Shown here: positions 1 to 10,199 of the stretch, piece by piece | How the letters are laid out: each line of letters starts with the position of its first letter | Numbering within the stretch: position 1 is the stretch's first letter | Assembly (NCBI GenBank): GCA_947095585.1 | Contig: OX352765.1 | Span: 58,244,920-58,308,919 of the forward strand | Reading direction: 5' to 3' | DNA: 64,000 nucleotides | From: Nephrocerus scutellatus | Taxonomy: Eukaryota > Arthropoda > Insecta > Diptera > Pipunculidae | Program-made: the position numbers and the translations under genes | Notes under the pieces: generated by a model | The model's input: the letters and a program-made list of their open reading frames with translations, nothing else | The model's database searches: none | What the model was told of the DNA's origin: nothing

Positions 1-130
1 TGCAGTCGTTTAAGACACGCGTGCATAGACATATCATCTTTTTCTCTCCTTAATTTCCTAGCGCCCACGCTGTGCTAAGCATTATAAGGGTGCAAACCCC
101 TTTAGCGTGTGTACATTGTAAAATAAAAAA

Positions 131-925
131 ATCATCATCACATCACATACAATGAAATAAATAATTTATAAGCGGATTTAAATGTTCATTACCACTTATT
201 GTAAGGTGGGTGCATATTGCATTTTGGATATTGCATATCACTGCCCAAACACAGGAATGCAGCTTGTGTTTTTAAGTTATAAAAAATTTGAGTAGTTTTA
301 AAATAAACTTGAAGAGAAATGAAATGAAGCGAAATGGTATCGTACGGTCATCGAAGAATGTCGTTTTGAAACATACAGGCAGCACGGAAGCACTGTATCA
401 CTTTATGCAATGTTAATAGAACGAACAGAGCAGAGCACCAATAGAAAGCGAACAGAGACTATACTATCACTACTACTGCACATGTTGGCTTGCTTCATTC
501 TGCTCAAGCTATGAGCTTGATTATATGCTATTGAAATATAGTAATAAAGAATAATGAATAGTGAAAATGATCGCATGGATGATTTTATTAACACTAAGTT
601 ATGTAGAAATGATTAAAAAAATGTCCTCTATACTAAATGCTAAAAAGAGGACAGTCCTACGACTGGCGCCGTAGCTCATCACATACATCATCATCAATCA
701 CATTTCATACAATAGAACAAATAATTTATAAGCGGATTTAAAAGTCCATAACCACTTATTGTGAAGTGGGTGCATATTGGATATTGCATATCACTGCCCA
801 AACACAGTAATGCAGCTGTGGTTTTCAATTCATAAAAAATGGGAGTAATTATATTAAATTTGAAGAGAAATGAAGCGATCACCTGTATCACGGCAGCACT
901 GCTTCTTTTAGTGCAATGTTAATAG
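131..925. repeat. Imperfect direct repeat pair, about 250-300 bp each
   Basis: Positions 131-430 and 683-925 are diverged copies of one sequence. Both contain TAATTTATAAGCGGATTTAA, then CCACTTATTGT, GTGGGTGCATATTG and ATATTGCATATCACTGCCC in the same order, and both end near GCAATGTTAATAG. They lie about 550 bp apart. No coding potential is seen. The family is unknown; it may be a MITE or an old tandem duplication. The 130 bp before it ends in an A-rich run, like the tail of a retroposon, but I cannot name it. Confidence 0.6.
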
Positions 926-1094
926 TAAAATAGTAAACCTACTCCACATGTCTCCTTCATTCTATTCTATTGGCAAATATTAATATTATAATTTTTAAAT
1001 ACTATTAAATTAAGTCTATTATTAAGCAATACGATTAAATAAAAAAAAATTATTAAAAGACTTAAAAATTAATAATAATCAATATTGATTAAAT

Positions 1095-1722
1095 TAAAAA
1101 GCACAAGTCGTTTTGAGAAATTGCTTAGTTCCATAAATTCCAGTTCCAAAGATCATATCCCAGAATTTCCATGGGAACAAATTTTACAGTCTTAGTCCTA
1201 CATAAAGAATTTCATTCGAATCAATTGAGTAATTGCTTAGTTCCAGACCATAATGACCATATTCCAGAAATTCCATGAGAACAAATCTTATAGTCGCATC
1301 TTAGTCCTACCTACCGAATTTAATACGAATCCTTGAGAAATTGCTTGGTCCACAAAATTCCAGACCCTATTGGCCAGATCCCAGAATTTCCATACAAGCA
1401 AGGGTTATAGTCGCATCGTAGTTCTACATACCGAATTTTATACGAATCGCTTGAGAAATTGCTTGGTCCACAAAATTCCAGACCCTATTGGCCAGATCCC
1501 ACAATTTCCATAGGAACTAGGGTTATAGTCGCATCTTAGTCCTAGATATCGAATTTCATGCGAATCGCTTGAGAAATTGCTTTTGCCCCGAAATTCCAGA
1601 CCATAATGACCATATTCCAGAATTGCCATAGGAATAAATCCTATAGTAGAATCTGAGTCCTACATACCGAATTTATTGCGAATCGCTTCAAAAATTTCTA
1701 GTTCCTAATGACCAAATCCCAG
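1095..1722. repeat. Tandem repeat, about 119-bp unit, roughly five copies
   Basis: Units recur near 1113, 1226, 1332, 1451, 1568 and 1687. Each carries TTGAGAAATTGCTT, then AATTCCAGACC, CAGAATTTCCAT, a TATAGTCGCATC segment and TACCGAATTT. Copies differ by scattered substitutions, so the array is not new. It is non-coding; the short open frame across 1438-1629 follows from the repeat and has no known domain. Confidence 0.75.
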
Positions 1723-1739
1723 TGGATATTAAAGGTGTA

Positions 1740-2095
1740 ACAAAAAAAACTTTTTGTAAAAATTTTGGAGACCCCGGGCCCCGGGGTCTTCAGGCCCCAT
1801 ACAGATTTTTTAACAAAAATTATCCCGATTTACTTCAAATTGTATACACATGTGTATCTCCGATGGACAAAACTTTCTGTAAAATTTTTCGAGTGAACGG
1901 GCCCTGATGGCCGAGGGGGCCATACAAATTTTTTAAAAACTAGCCCGATTTCTTCAAATTTTAAACACATGTGCATATCTAATGGACAAAACATCTTGTA
2001 CAATTTTTGGAGTGACCCTGAGGTCCATATATTTTTTTTTTTAAAATTAGCCCGATTTTCTTCAAATTTTCAACACATTTTTAATTTTTATGGGT
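1740..2095. repeat. Dispersed 'CCCGATTT' repeat, three tandem units of about 120 bp
   Basis: Each unit carries GTAAAATTTT, a GC-rich block (GGGCCC, GGGGGCC), CATACAAATTTTTT, then TAGCCCGATT, TTCAAATTTT and ACACATGTG. Related arrays occur at 28490-28775 and 54660-54960, so this is a genomic repeat family. It is non-coding. I do not recognise the family name. Confidence 0.7.
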
Positions 2096-3469
2096 TGTTT
2101 TTTTCGCTTAAAAATCACCACAGTAGGAAAATAAACAAGGAGCGACACCCAAACAGTGGGTGAAGGGGCGACTAGGCAAAAAAAAAGAATTACAACAAAG
2201 GAAGTACGAAATTGACTTTTAATTGCATTCTTTTATTTTTTCCAAACAAAATAATTCTCCATCGGTTGAAAGGAAAAAGAAGTGACTTGGAGCGATAGAA
2301 AATATTTTCGGTGTGCTAGTCCTACTACAACCAACCACTGCAAATCTTTGCAAAAGAAATTTGCCGAGCCATTCGTACAAACCGCTCTATTTCCCCTGTT
2401 CTTTTTTTTCTTTTTCGTTTACATTTTTTTTTGATTGTCAGCTGAGAGAAGTCTTGAATACCTGTCTCAGCTGACCATCTAACCCGTCTCAATTTTGAGC
2501 GTGCTCTCGGCTGACCGTCTGTCCCGGAATATATATATATATTAGATTAACATAGTTGATAGTTATTTTTAGTTATTAACATTGTTAAAAAAAGAAAATA
2601 AAAGAAAAGAGAAATAAATAAATAAAAAAAACTAAACATTTTGTTTTTAGTTTCTAACAAACAACAATTTGAACCCTGTGCGAGCAACTAGCGAAACTCC
2701 AGCAAAACACGTTACAATATTAGAAAACTTATTTGATAACTCACGAAAAATAGGACATAGCCCTATGTGAATTCTTTAGTTAAATCGACCACCGCAATAT
2801 TTTTGCCGAAGAAAATTGCTTATTTAATAAAGTTTTGAGTTAGATGAGTTAATTCCTTTTCACACGCCCATAGACGAAAGTGACTGTTTCCTATGCTATA
2901 ACCTACCCTCGAAAGTAGGTGTTATCTACAGTATTTACTGCAGTCACAGCGACCACACATTCACAGAGTAATTTTGCATTGCGCATAACTGGTTTAGCGG
3001 GTTTTGGTTGTGTGAAAAATAGCGCACATTACTCGCAGAAAAGGGCTCATCGTGCTCGTTAAATTGCCGCACTCGGCTACCGCCTCGTGCTTGAAGCTTC
3101 TAACTCTCACGATAATGTCCACTTTCCTCGATCGTTATGTAATATACTACGAGTATATTGAAGTTTTTGTAGAGCAATAAATGGGAAGATAAACTCTAAA
3201 ATTTAAGTGATTTTAAATTCAGTTCATTTAAAATGTTATATTGTGTAACAGAGCATTTCAAATAGACTAAAAAGAACAAGTAATTAACTAAAATATTATT
3301 ATAATTTATTCATATGTTTTAGTTTAATTTTTCTGATTTAAACCACATTTAACATTGCATACCTTCAGACATAAAAAATGGATATCGTTGCCTTGATTGA
3401 GTATTTTTCTCAGTTTCCCATCTACCCTTATGAATAAAAAAATCGTGTCCTCTGTAATGAAATTTTTAA
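2096..3469. other. Unassigned non-coding stretch
   Basis: No open frame with recognisable domains, no RNA gene and no bounded repeat was found. It contains a short TATATATATATA run near 2531, A-rich sequence at 2586-2640 and a GC-richer stretch near 2930-3110. It could be intron of the cadherin gene whose exon follows. Confidence 0.5.
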
Positions 3470-3559
3470 AACTTTATTCAAACTTAACACACATGTGTAT
3501 TCCGATTAGAGAATAGACATGAACAATTTTAATTTGTATGGGTTGTTTTTTTATTACAG

Positions 3560-3760
3560 ATTATTTAATTTAACTATTACTGCCCGAAATATGGCTTCAG
3601 CTTCATCAGAAGTTTTCATTATTATACATGTTTTGGATGAAAATGATAATGCACCATTTTTTCTTCGAAGTGAATATTGCGGTGAAATTTCCGAATCTGC
3701 AGAAATTGGATCCTTAGCATTACATAAAGACTGTGCGAATAGGACGATGCCAAGTATCAG
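3560..3760 (+). CDS. Cadherin-repeat exon (partial host gene)
   Basis: This looks like one internal exon of a cadherin-family adhesion protein. A pyrimidine-rich tract and TTATTACAG at 3551-3559 form a 3' splice site; CAG followed by GTACTT at 3758-3766 forms a 5' splice site. The exon is 201 bp, exactly 67 codons, starts at codon position 3 and ends at codon position 2, so it is phase-symmetric. The reading frame shows the end of one extracellular cadherin repeat (NLTITARN, then the calcium-binding linker DENDNAP) and the start of the next (ISESAEIGS). Family knowledge: such linkers bind calcium between tandem ectodomains. The paralogue cannot be assigned from one exon. No other exon of the gene was found here, so its introns are probably long and filled with transposons. 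Confidence 0.75.
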
Positions 3761-4073
3761 GTACTTGATATTTTATATTCTTATCTTTCTTTTAGAAAAA
3801 TATAAATAATATTAATATCGTCGTATACCTAGGAAACCAATTATGTAAAATGTATTAGAAATTCATTCTAATAGAAAAAATGTTGAATAGATACAAATTT
3901 ATAAAATAAATCGGTTGAAGGAGAAGAATTCCCATTTTAAAACCGTGGTTGCAGATCACTTGCCTTTTGCATGAAAAATCAGATTTTTGCAAATTGCACA
4001 GGCATAAAACCTACGACAATTTATTTTGAAAATCAAGTTATCAGTCAAACTACATCGTCTTGTCAGTTATTTG

Positions 4074-4151
4074 TGATGCGGAATTCTCTCATGGCTTTAT
4101 AAGTTATACTCTGGCTATGCTATCATAGGCGGCTCTAAAGTCTATAAACAA
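4074..4151 (-). pseudogene. Non-LTR reverse transcriptase remnant
   Basis: On the minus strand the frame at 4151-4107 reads as a piece resembling LFIDFRAAYDSIARV, the RT motif A region (F-x-D-F-x-x-A-Y-D) of LINEs. The continuation AMREFRI (to about 4074) is in another frame after a stop. This is a very short, frameshifted relic within non-coding sequence between the cadherin exon and the E1 insertion. Similarity is judged by eye only. Confidence 0.45.
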
Positions 4152-4284
4152 AGGTATTTAGTTTTGGAACTCTGGACATTTTTCTATCACGTGCTTTAGG
4201 GTGAAAAACACGAGATGCCTCTTCTCGAGTCATCTGGCATCGTTTACTCTTCCCATACTTGTACTATTAAGTTATGAATTACGA

Positions 4285-4288
4285 CTAC
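4285..4288. other. E1 target-site duplication, left (CTAC)
   Basis: CTAC directly precedes the LTR and is repeated at 10160-10163 directly after the other LTR. A 4-bp duplication is usual for Ty3/gypsy integrase. Confidence 0.8.
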
Positions 4289-6018
4289 TGTAACGGAGTT
4301 TCCCAGCCGGGGTAGAACTCAGTGTGACCAGGGTTCAATAAAGGGGGGTCGTTACAATAAAATTTATGGTTTTTTGGGTTTTGGAAAATTAAATGAATCT
4401 CTTTATTATTTCAAAAATTGTTTGAGTTTGGTTCAATCATTGGATTTACATTCGTTAAAGAAAATTGCAAAAAATTGTAAAGTAAAGTACAAAAACTGAA
4501 AGAAAATCTATGGGTTAGCGATGGGTTTAAGTACAAAGTACTTGTACCCCTTGGCTCCTAGAATTGGGAGAGAACGGGTTAATCGTAGTGGCAAGGTAGC
4601 ACTCTTGAACCACTGTAGCTGAAAGAAAGTTTATGGGTTAATCGTAGTGGCAAGGTAGCACTCTTGAACCACTGTAGCTGAAAGAAGTTTATGGGTTAAT
4701 TGTAGTGGCAAGGTAGCACTCTTGAACCACTGTAGCTGAAAGAAGTTTATGGGTTAATCGTAGTGGCAAGGTAGCACTCTTGAACCACTGTAGCTGAAAG
4801 AAGTTTATGGGTTAATCGTAGTGGCAAGGTAGCACTCTTGAACCACTGTAGCTGAAAGAAGTTTATGGGTTAATCGTAGTGGCAAGGTAGCACTCTTGAA
4901 CCACTGTAGCTGAAAGAAGTTTATGGGTTAATCGTAGTGGCAAGGTAGCACTCTTGAACCACTGTAGCTGAAAGAAAGATTAGTCGAGGATTTGAGATTT
5001 CGGCAGGATGTAGTTCAACAATAATAGTAAGGTAGTACTCTTAAACTATTTGTTGTGAACAGTGGAAGGAATAGCAAGGTAGTACTCTTGAACTATTAGG
5101 TGTGGACAGTGGAAGGAATAGCAAGGTAGTACTCTTGAACTATTAGGTGTGGACAGTGAAAGGAACTCAGGAAGAATAGACCTTTTGCTTGAGCTGCGTG
5201 CTCCTTTTATACTGTTTCCCTGCGGTTGGTTTTCCGTTGGCTTCTTGTTTTCATCGTGTTCGTTGTTGTTGTGCTGGATTTCCATAAATTCAGACGCATG
5301 TATGCGCCTTTGACATATACATGTTCTTCGTAGGATGTTTCCCCTGAAGAACAACATGTATGGTATACATGTTTCTGGCCTTGCAACGTGTGTGTGTACG
5401 CATAAATTCTTCATCGCTCAGTTGCGATTATGTATGTTGTTGTCTGCCTTACGCCGTGTGTGTGTGTGTATGCATAAGCTCAGTTTCGAACACGCATGTT
5501 GTTGTCTGCATTCGTTGGCGAGCCCACTTGGTAGTTTTTTTGTCTGAGCGGTGCTCAGGTCATTGACACCGCCAGCCGTTAAATCGTATTTTGACTCTGT
5601 CTGCTATGCGTGGGAGTACGTCTGCACCTACTGCTTGAGCGCGAGGGGGACAGACGTTTTCTCCGGCGAATTCGCTGCTGTGTGCCGTAGTGATCTACTG
5701 ATGTGATAAAAGACCATGCGTTGTACATCTGCGTGGTGGTGGTTTTGCTAAATGCGCGATGATCTGTTATTCGCCTATTGCTCGTAATAGGAAAAGAAAA
5801 AGAGGGGAAAACGAAATATTGGCCGTTTCGCCGACAATTGAGTGACTTTTGAGTTACTTTGTAGAGAGTGCAAGAGTTACCAACCTATGAATGATTGTTA
5901 AAAACTACATTTTGAGTTTTTATTTCTTTAATTTTATGTCTATGACAAAAGGCTTGGAAATTATTTCCAGACATGTTGTGTGGGAGAAATTCTAATGTGA
6001 AGAATTTTGCTCCTCACA
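4289..6018 (-). repeat. E1 3' LTR
   Basis: This is a direct repeat of 8436-10159. On the element strand it starts TGTGAGG just after a GGGGGAG purine tract and ends ...CCGTTACA, giving TG...CA ends. A TATA-like TATAAAAGG lies on the minus strand at 5211-5203, and an AATAAA on the same strand near 4400, so about 800 bp between them should be transcribed as R. Copy-specific changes are one extra T near 4370 and a 5-bp insertion near 5826. Confidence 0.85.
4579..5144 (-). repeat. E1 LTR hairpin array
   Basis: Seven copies of a 58-59-bp unit (4579-4975) are followed by three related units (5017-5144). Each holds an imperfect hairpin. On the element strand: outer stem AGTGG/CCACT, a TT bulge, inner stem CAAG/CTTG and loop AGTGCTAC. 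The last three have outer stem AATAG/CTATT, the same TT bulge and loop AGTACTAC; one of them has inner stem TAAG/CTTA in place of CAAG/CTTG. Both sides of stems change together. Copies lie at 8725-9290 and 13314-13879. Confidence 0.75.
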
Positions 6019-6032
6019 CTCCCCCGTTGCTT
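6019..6032 (-). promoter_or_regulatory. E1 polypurine tract
   Basis: On the minus strand GCAACGGGGGAG abuts the TG of the 3' LTR, the position expected for plus-strand DNA priming. It lies about 25 bp after the Gag stop codon. Confidence 0.7.
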
Positions 6033-6055
6033 CGGCGGACAAGTACTTACCCTTC

Positions 6056-8326
6056 CTAATAGTTAGTACTTTGAAACGGACGTTCTGTTGGAGGTGCACG
6101 AAACCTGGTTTTGATTGTCATACGGCTCCTTGTCGTTTTGAGTCTTCTGGGGACTGCGTTAGTTATTGTCGGCGGTAGGTGTTGTGAGGTTCCAGACTGC
6201 GGCGACTGGGATGGCTGTGGCTTCTGCGATGAATATTGTATCTTTAGCGATGTTTGCGGCGATTTTGAACGCCTTTGGTTAAGTTTCTGGCTCTGGCAAC
6301 AGTGATAATTCCTAAGGGCTGCTTTGGTTCTTGAGGGCTGGTTTTCTGGCTGTGCCGACTGGGACGGCTGTGGCGAATGTAACTGCTGTGGCGGCTGTGA
6401 CTGCTGTGGCGAATGTGACTGGTGTGGCGAATGTGACTGCTGTGGCGACTGTGACTGCTGTGGCGACTGTGACTGCTGTGGCTTCTGCGATGAATATGAT
6501 GTCTGTAGCGACGTTTGCGGTGACTTCGACAGCTTTTGATCAAGTTGATGTTCCTGGCGACGGTGATGATTCTTACAAGCTGCTTTGGTTTCTGACGATG
6601 GGTTTTCTGGCTGCTGGTGGTTTAGAGTGACGGAAGTACTCGTCACCCATGACGATTGTTGGGCTTTTGTGGGCGACTTCTGGTAATTCTGATTGCTAAG
6701 ACGTCTGTGACAATCTTTGGCGAGAGTCCTGACTGCAGTATGTCCAAACGGATGTGGGAATCCTTGAACACTATAGTGTCTCTCGTCAATTCTTGGACTG
6801 CGCTGTTTTGGACGGAGGTAACTTTCGTCAACTCTTGTCCTTGTTATTACCTTAGGCTGCGACGACTTTTGATGCCGTCTTCTTCTGGACGGTGTGACTA
6901 ACACGAAGTCTGACTTCAGCGGCTGTTGGGTCTTTAGCAATTGTGGTTGTTTAACTTCTCGGAATGTGTTGCATGTCAGACGTTTAACCGGACCTGCTGA
7001 TAAAGTTTGAAGTGTTAAGTACTCACCTCCGAGACTAAAAGTGGCTCTGGTTCTTGTAAGGAAGTCCATTCCTAGTGTAAGGTTATCAGCGGCGTTCGGC
7101 AACACTAGCAGGCGCAGTGAACATAAGGATTCCCCAAACCGAATGTTGACGCTTAACTCCTGACGGACAGTTGTCTGAATTCCGTTAGCCATTTGGATTG
7201 GGATCTGCACGGGGGTGGCGTTGTCCAAATTTCGAAACTTTTCAGCCAAAGCTTCGCTGATGAAACTGCGGGATGCGCCAGTGTCAATAGTTGCCTGAAC
7301 GGGTTCGTGGTTGATGATGATGCGGGCGAGAATTCTGTCTTTAACCTGGATCAGGGCTGATTTCTCGCCAGACAGGGGCAAATGACGATGCTCAGCGTGT
7401 GAGTTACGTTGACGGCAGCAGTCAATTGTCCTGATTCCCTGTTGGCCACAGTCCCAGCAAAAAATCACTCGAGGGTTAGTGCATTCTTTTTGAAAGTGGC
7501 CTTCCTGTCGGCACCATCGACAAGTCATTCGAGGATTGTATGGTCCTTCTTCAGGCTGACTCACCATACAATGCCTCTCCTGTGGACTTCTTCGAGGTGT
7601 CGTCGTTGCGCTCTCCTGGTTTGCCTGGATACCTTCGTAGTCCTCTGCTAGACCAATGAGCTCGCGGAGATTTCCGAAGTCTTTTCTTCGGATATATAAC
7701 TGATATTCCTGGCGGCAGTTCCGGAAGATCCTTTCCACCTGTTCTTCTTCGGGGTAATTTGCGTGCCTCATCATATTCTGCATCACAATTACGAAGTCTT
7801 TGAATTGTTCCTGCTGTTTCTGTCGTCTTTGGCGAATCTCATCGTCCAGACGTTCCCAGTACCTTGTGGGCAAGAAGAATTGCAGGAAGTCTGCTTTAAA
7901 GCTGTTCCAGTCCTGCCACTTCAGGTTATTATTGCGGAACCACAGTAGGGCTCGGTCGCGAAGTAACTCGGGCATAGTCCTTGGAAGGAGGTCTTTGTTT
8001 AACGAGTAGGCGTCAGCGAGCTCTTCCAGCCTCTCGATAAATAAAAGAGGTTCCTTGCCACCGTCGTACCGCACTGACCACTTTCGTACCTGGTCGATAA
8101 ACATGGGATATGATGTCCCTGGTGTTTCTGATGGAGTTCGAGTGTGTATTCGTTCTAATTCGGTGAGACGCGTTTCGTCCTCCGAAGTAACGTCTCGCCC
8201 GGTGATGTAATTGGAGAAACGTTTCCTCAATTCATCGAGTGCACCATTACTGTCCAGTCTGAACTCACTCAAATAGGTCTTCAGCTCGTCCTTCGACAGG
8301 TTGTACACCCAGCTCGTACTGACCAT
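6056..8326 (-). CDS. gag: E1 Gag-protease polyprotein, 756 aa, intact
   Basis: The structural protein and protease of E1. Residues 6-42 resemble a SAP DNA-binding motif (L-x-K-x-E-L, then G-x-x-D-E-L-R-K-R). Residues about 75-235 match the retrotransposon Gag core (VRKW-x-VRYDGG; ELLRDRALLWFRNN; FLPTRYW). A CCHC zinc knuckle spans 269-282 (C269, C272, H277, C282). A second at 290-303 has Ile where His is expected, so it may bind zinc poorly. The aspartic protease motif DTGAS starts at D348, with LTLGMDFL at 416-423. The last 280 residues are basic and rich in Q, S and P, with an SPQQSQ-type repeat encoded by an 18-bp tandem repeat. There is no RT or integrase, and the stop codon lies just before the polypurine tract. 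The first ATG was chosen because it begins the SAP-like motif and is repeated in the partial copy at 12701-12929. Confidence 0.85.
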   Translation of the reverse strand: MVSTSWVYNLSKDELKTYLSEFRLDSNGALDELRKRFSNYITGRDVTSEDETRLTELERIHTRTPSETPGTSYPMFIDQVRKWSVRYDGGKEPLLFIERLEELADAYSLNKDLLPRTMPELLRDRALLWFRNNNLKWQDWNSFKADFLQFFLPTRYWERLDDEIRQRRQKQQEQFKDFVIVMQNMMRHANYPEEEQVERIFRNCRQEYQLYIRRKDFGNLRELIGLAEDYEGIQANQESATTTPRRSPQERHCMVSQPEEGPYNPRMTCRWCRQEGHFQKECTNPRVIFCWDCGQQGIRTIDCCRQRNSHAEHRHLPLSGEKSALIQVKDRILARIIINHEPVQATIDTGASRSFISEALAEKFRNLDNATPVQIPIQMANGIQTTVRQELSVNIRFGESLCSLRLLVLPNAADNLTLGMDFLTRTRATFSLGGEYLTLQTLSAGPVKRLTCNTFREVKQPQLLKTQQPLKSDFVLVTPSRRRRHQKSSQPKVITRTRVDESYLRPKQRSPRIDERHYSVQGFPHPFGHTAVRTLAKDCHRRLSNQNYQKSPTKAQQSSWVTSTSVTLNHQQPENPSSETKAACKNHHRRQEHQLDQKLSKSPQTSLQTSYSSQKPQQSQSPQQSQSPQQSHSPHQSHSPQQSQPPQQLHSPQPSQSAQPENQPSRTKAALRNYHCCQSQKLNQRRSKSPQTSLKIQYSSQKPQPSQSPQSGTSQHLPPTITNAVPRRLKTTRSRMTIKTRFRAPPTERPFQSTNY

Positions 8327-8415
8327 CTTGTCTTCGTGCTGGTATTACTGGGTTGTTGGCTTAGTTTTTTTTTTGTTGTTTTTTTTTTGTTGTTTTTTTT
8401 TTTTTAAATTCCAGG

Positions 8416-8433
8416 GTCCCTGCTCGGGCGCCA
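8416..8433 (-). promoter_or_regulatory. E1 primer-binding site (tRNA-Lys-like)
   Basis: On the minus strand TGGCGCCCGAGCAGGGAC lies 2 nt after the LTR end. It has one mismatch to the complement of the 3' end of animal tRNA-Lys (anticodon UUU), as I recall that sequence. E4 has the same 18 bases at 42733-42750. Confidence 0.75.
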
Positions 8434-8435
8434 AT

Positions 8436-10159
8436 TGTAACGGAGTTTCCCAGCCGGGGTAGAACTCAGTGTGACCAGGGTTCAATAAAGGGGGGTCGTT
8501 ACAATAAAATTTATGGTTTTTGGGTTTTGGAAAATTAAATGAATCTCTTTATTATTTCAAAAATTGTTTGAGTTTGGTTCAATCATTGGATTTACATTCG
8601 TTAAAGAAAATTGCAAAAAATTGTAAAGTAAAGTACAAAAACTGAAAGAAAATCTATGGGTTAGCGATGGGTTTAAGTACAAAGTACTTGTACCCCTTGG
8701 CTCCTAGAATTGGGAGAGAACGGGTTAATCGTAGTGGCAAGGTAGCACTCTTGAACCACTGTAGCTGAAAGAAAGTTTATGGGTTAATCGTAGTGGCAAG
8801 GTAGCACTCTTGAACCACTGTAGCTGAAAGAAGTTTATGGGTTAATTGTAGTGGCAAGGTAGCACTCTTGAACCACTGTAGCTGAAAGAAGTTTATGGGT
8901 TAATCGTAGTGGCAAGGTAGCACTCTTGAACCACTGTAGCTGAAAGAAGTTTATGGGTTAATCGTAGTGGCAAGGTAGCACTCTTGAACCACTGTAGCTG
9001 AAAGAAGTTTATGGGTTAATCGTAGTGGCAAGGTAGCACTCTTGAACCACTGTAGCTGAAAGAAGTTTATGGGTTAATCGTAGTGGCAAGGTAGCACTCT
9101 TGAACCACTGTAGCTGAAAGAAAGATTAGTCGAGGATTTGAGATTTCGGCAGGATGTAGTTCAACAATAATAGTAAGGTAGTACTCTTAAACTATTTGTT
9201 GTGAACAGTGGAAGGAATAGCAAGGTAGTACTCTTGAACTATTAGGTGTGGACAGTGGAAGGAATAGCAAGGTAGTACTCTTGAACTATTAGGTGTGGAC
9301 AGTGAAAGGAACTCAGGAAGAATAGACCTTTTGCTTGAGCTGCGTGCTCCTTTTATACTGTTTCCCTGCGGTTGGTTTTCCGTTGGCTTCTTGTTTTCAT
9401 CGTGTTCGTTGTTGTTGTGCTGGATTTCCATAAATTCAGACGCATGTATGCGCCTTTGACATATACATGTTCTTCGTAGGATGTTTCCTTTGAAGAACAA
9501 CATGTATGGTATACATGTTTCTGGCCTTGCAACGTGTGTGTGTACGCATAAATTCTTCATCGCTCAGTTGCGATTATGTATGTTGTTGTCTGCCTTACGC
9601 CGTGTGTGTGTGTGTATGCATAAGCTCAGTTTCGAACACGCATGTTGTTGTCTGCATTCGTTGGCGAGCCCACTTGGTAGTTTTTTTGTCTGAGCGGTGC
9701 TCAGGTCATTGACACCGCCAGCCGTTAAATCGTATTTTGACTCTGTCTGCTATGCGTGGGAGTTCGTCTGCACCTACTGCTTGAGCGCGAGGGGGACAGA
9801 CGTTTTCTCCGGCGAATTCGCTGCTGTGTGCCGTAGTGATCTACTGATGTGATAAAAGACCATGCGTTGTACATCTGCGTGGTGGTGGTTTTGCTAAATG
9901 CGCGATGATCTGTTATTCGCCTATTGCTCGTAATAGGAAAAGAAAAAGAGGGGAAAACGAAATATTGGCCGTTGACAATTGAGTGACTTTTGAGTTACTT
10001 TGTAGAGAGTGCAAGAGTTACCAACCTATGAATGATTGTTAAAAACTACATTTTGAGTTTTTATTTCTTTAATTTTATGTCTATGACAAAAGGCTTGGAA
10101 ATTATTTCCAGACATGTTGTGTGGGAGAAATTCTAATGTGAAGAATTTTGTTCCTCACA
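8436..10159 (-). repeat. E1 5' LTR
   Basis: This is the promoter-side LTR of the minus-strand element, 1724 bp, nearly identical to 4289-6018. The TATA-like motif lies near 9349-9357 on the minus strand. The hairpin array is repeated at 8725-9290. It is followed by CTAC (10160-10163), the right target-site duplication. Confidence 0.85.
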
Positions 10160-10199
10160 CTACATAGCCCTCCAGATTTTAGCATCTGAACCCGAGGAT

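Larger units (their letters stand above)
4289..10159 (-). mobile_element. E1: complete Gag-protease-only LTR retrotransposon
   Basis: A 5.87-kb element on the minus strand, flanked by CTAC duplications. It has LTRs of 1730 bp (4289-6018) and 1724 bp (8436-10159) that differ mainly by two small indels, a primer-binding site at 8416-8433, a polypurine tract at 6019-6028 on the minus strand, and a single 756-codon ORF. The internal region is only 2417 bp and has no reverse transcriptase, RNase H or integrase, so it must borrow them from another element. The layout matches what is called TR-GAG in plants. The near-identical LTRs and open ORF suggest recent activity. Confidence 0.85.

Noticed and set aside
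2525..2545. TATATATATATA as a promoter
   Set aside because: Simple repeat with no initiator or gene placed downstream.
4579..4975. CRISPR-like look of the regular 58-bp repeats
   Set aside because: Units repeat fully, without unique spacers, inside an LTR of a eukaryotic element.
5046..5566. Open frames inside the E1 LTR, repeated at 9192-9712 and 13781-14149
   Set aside because: They repeat because the LTR repeats, run on both strands, and show no domain or selection sign.
6111..6831. Cys-rich and Arg/His-rich frames opposite E1 gag
   Set aside because: They are shadows of the Gln/Ser/Pro repeat of Gag read in other frames.
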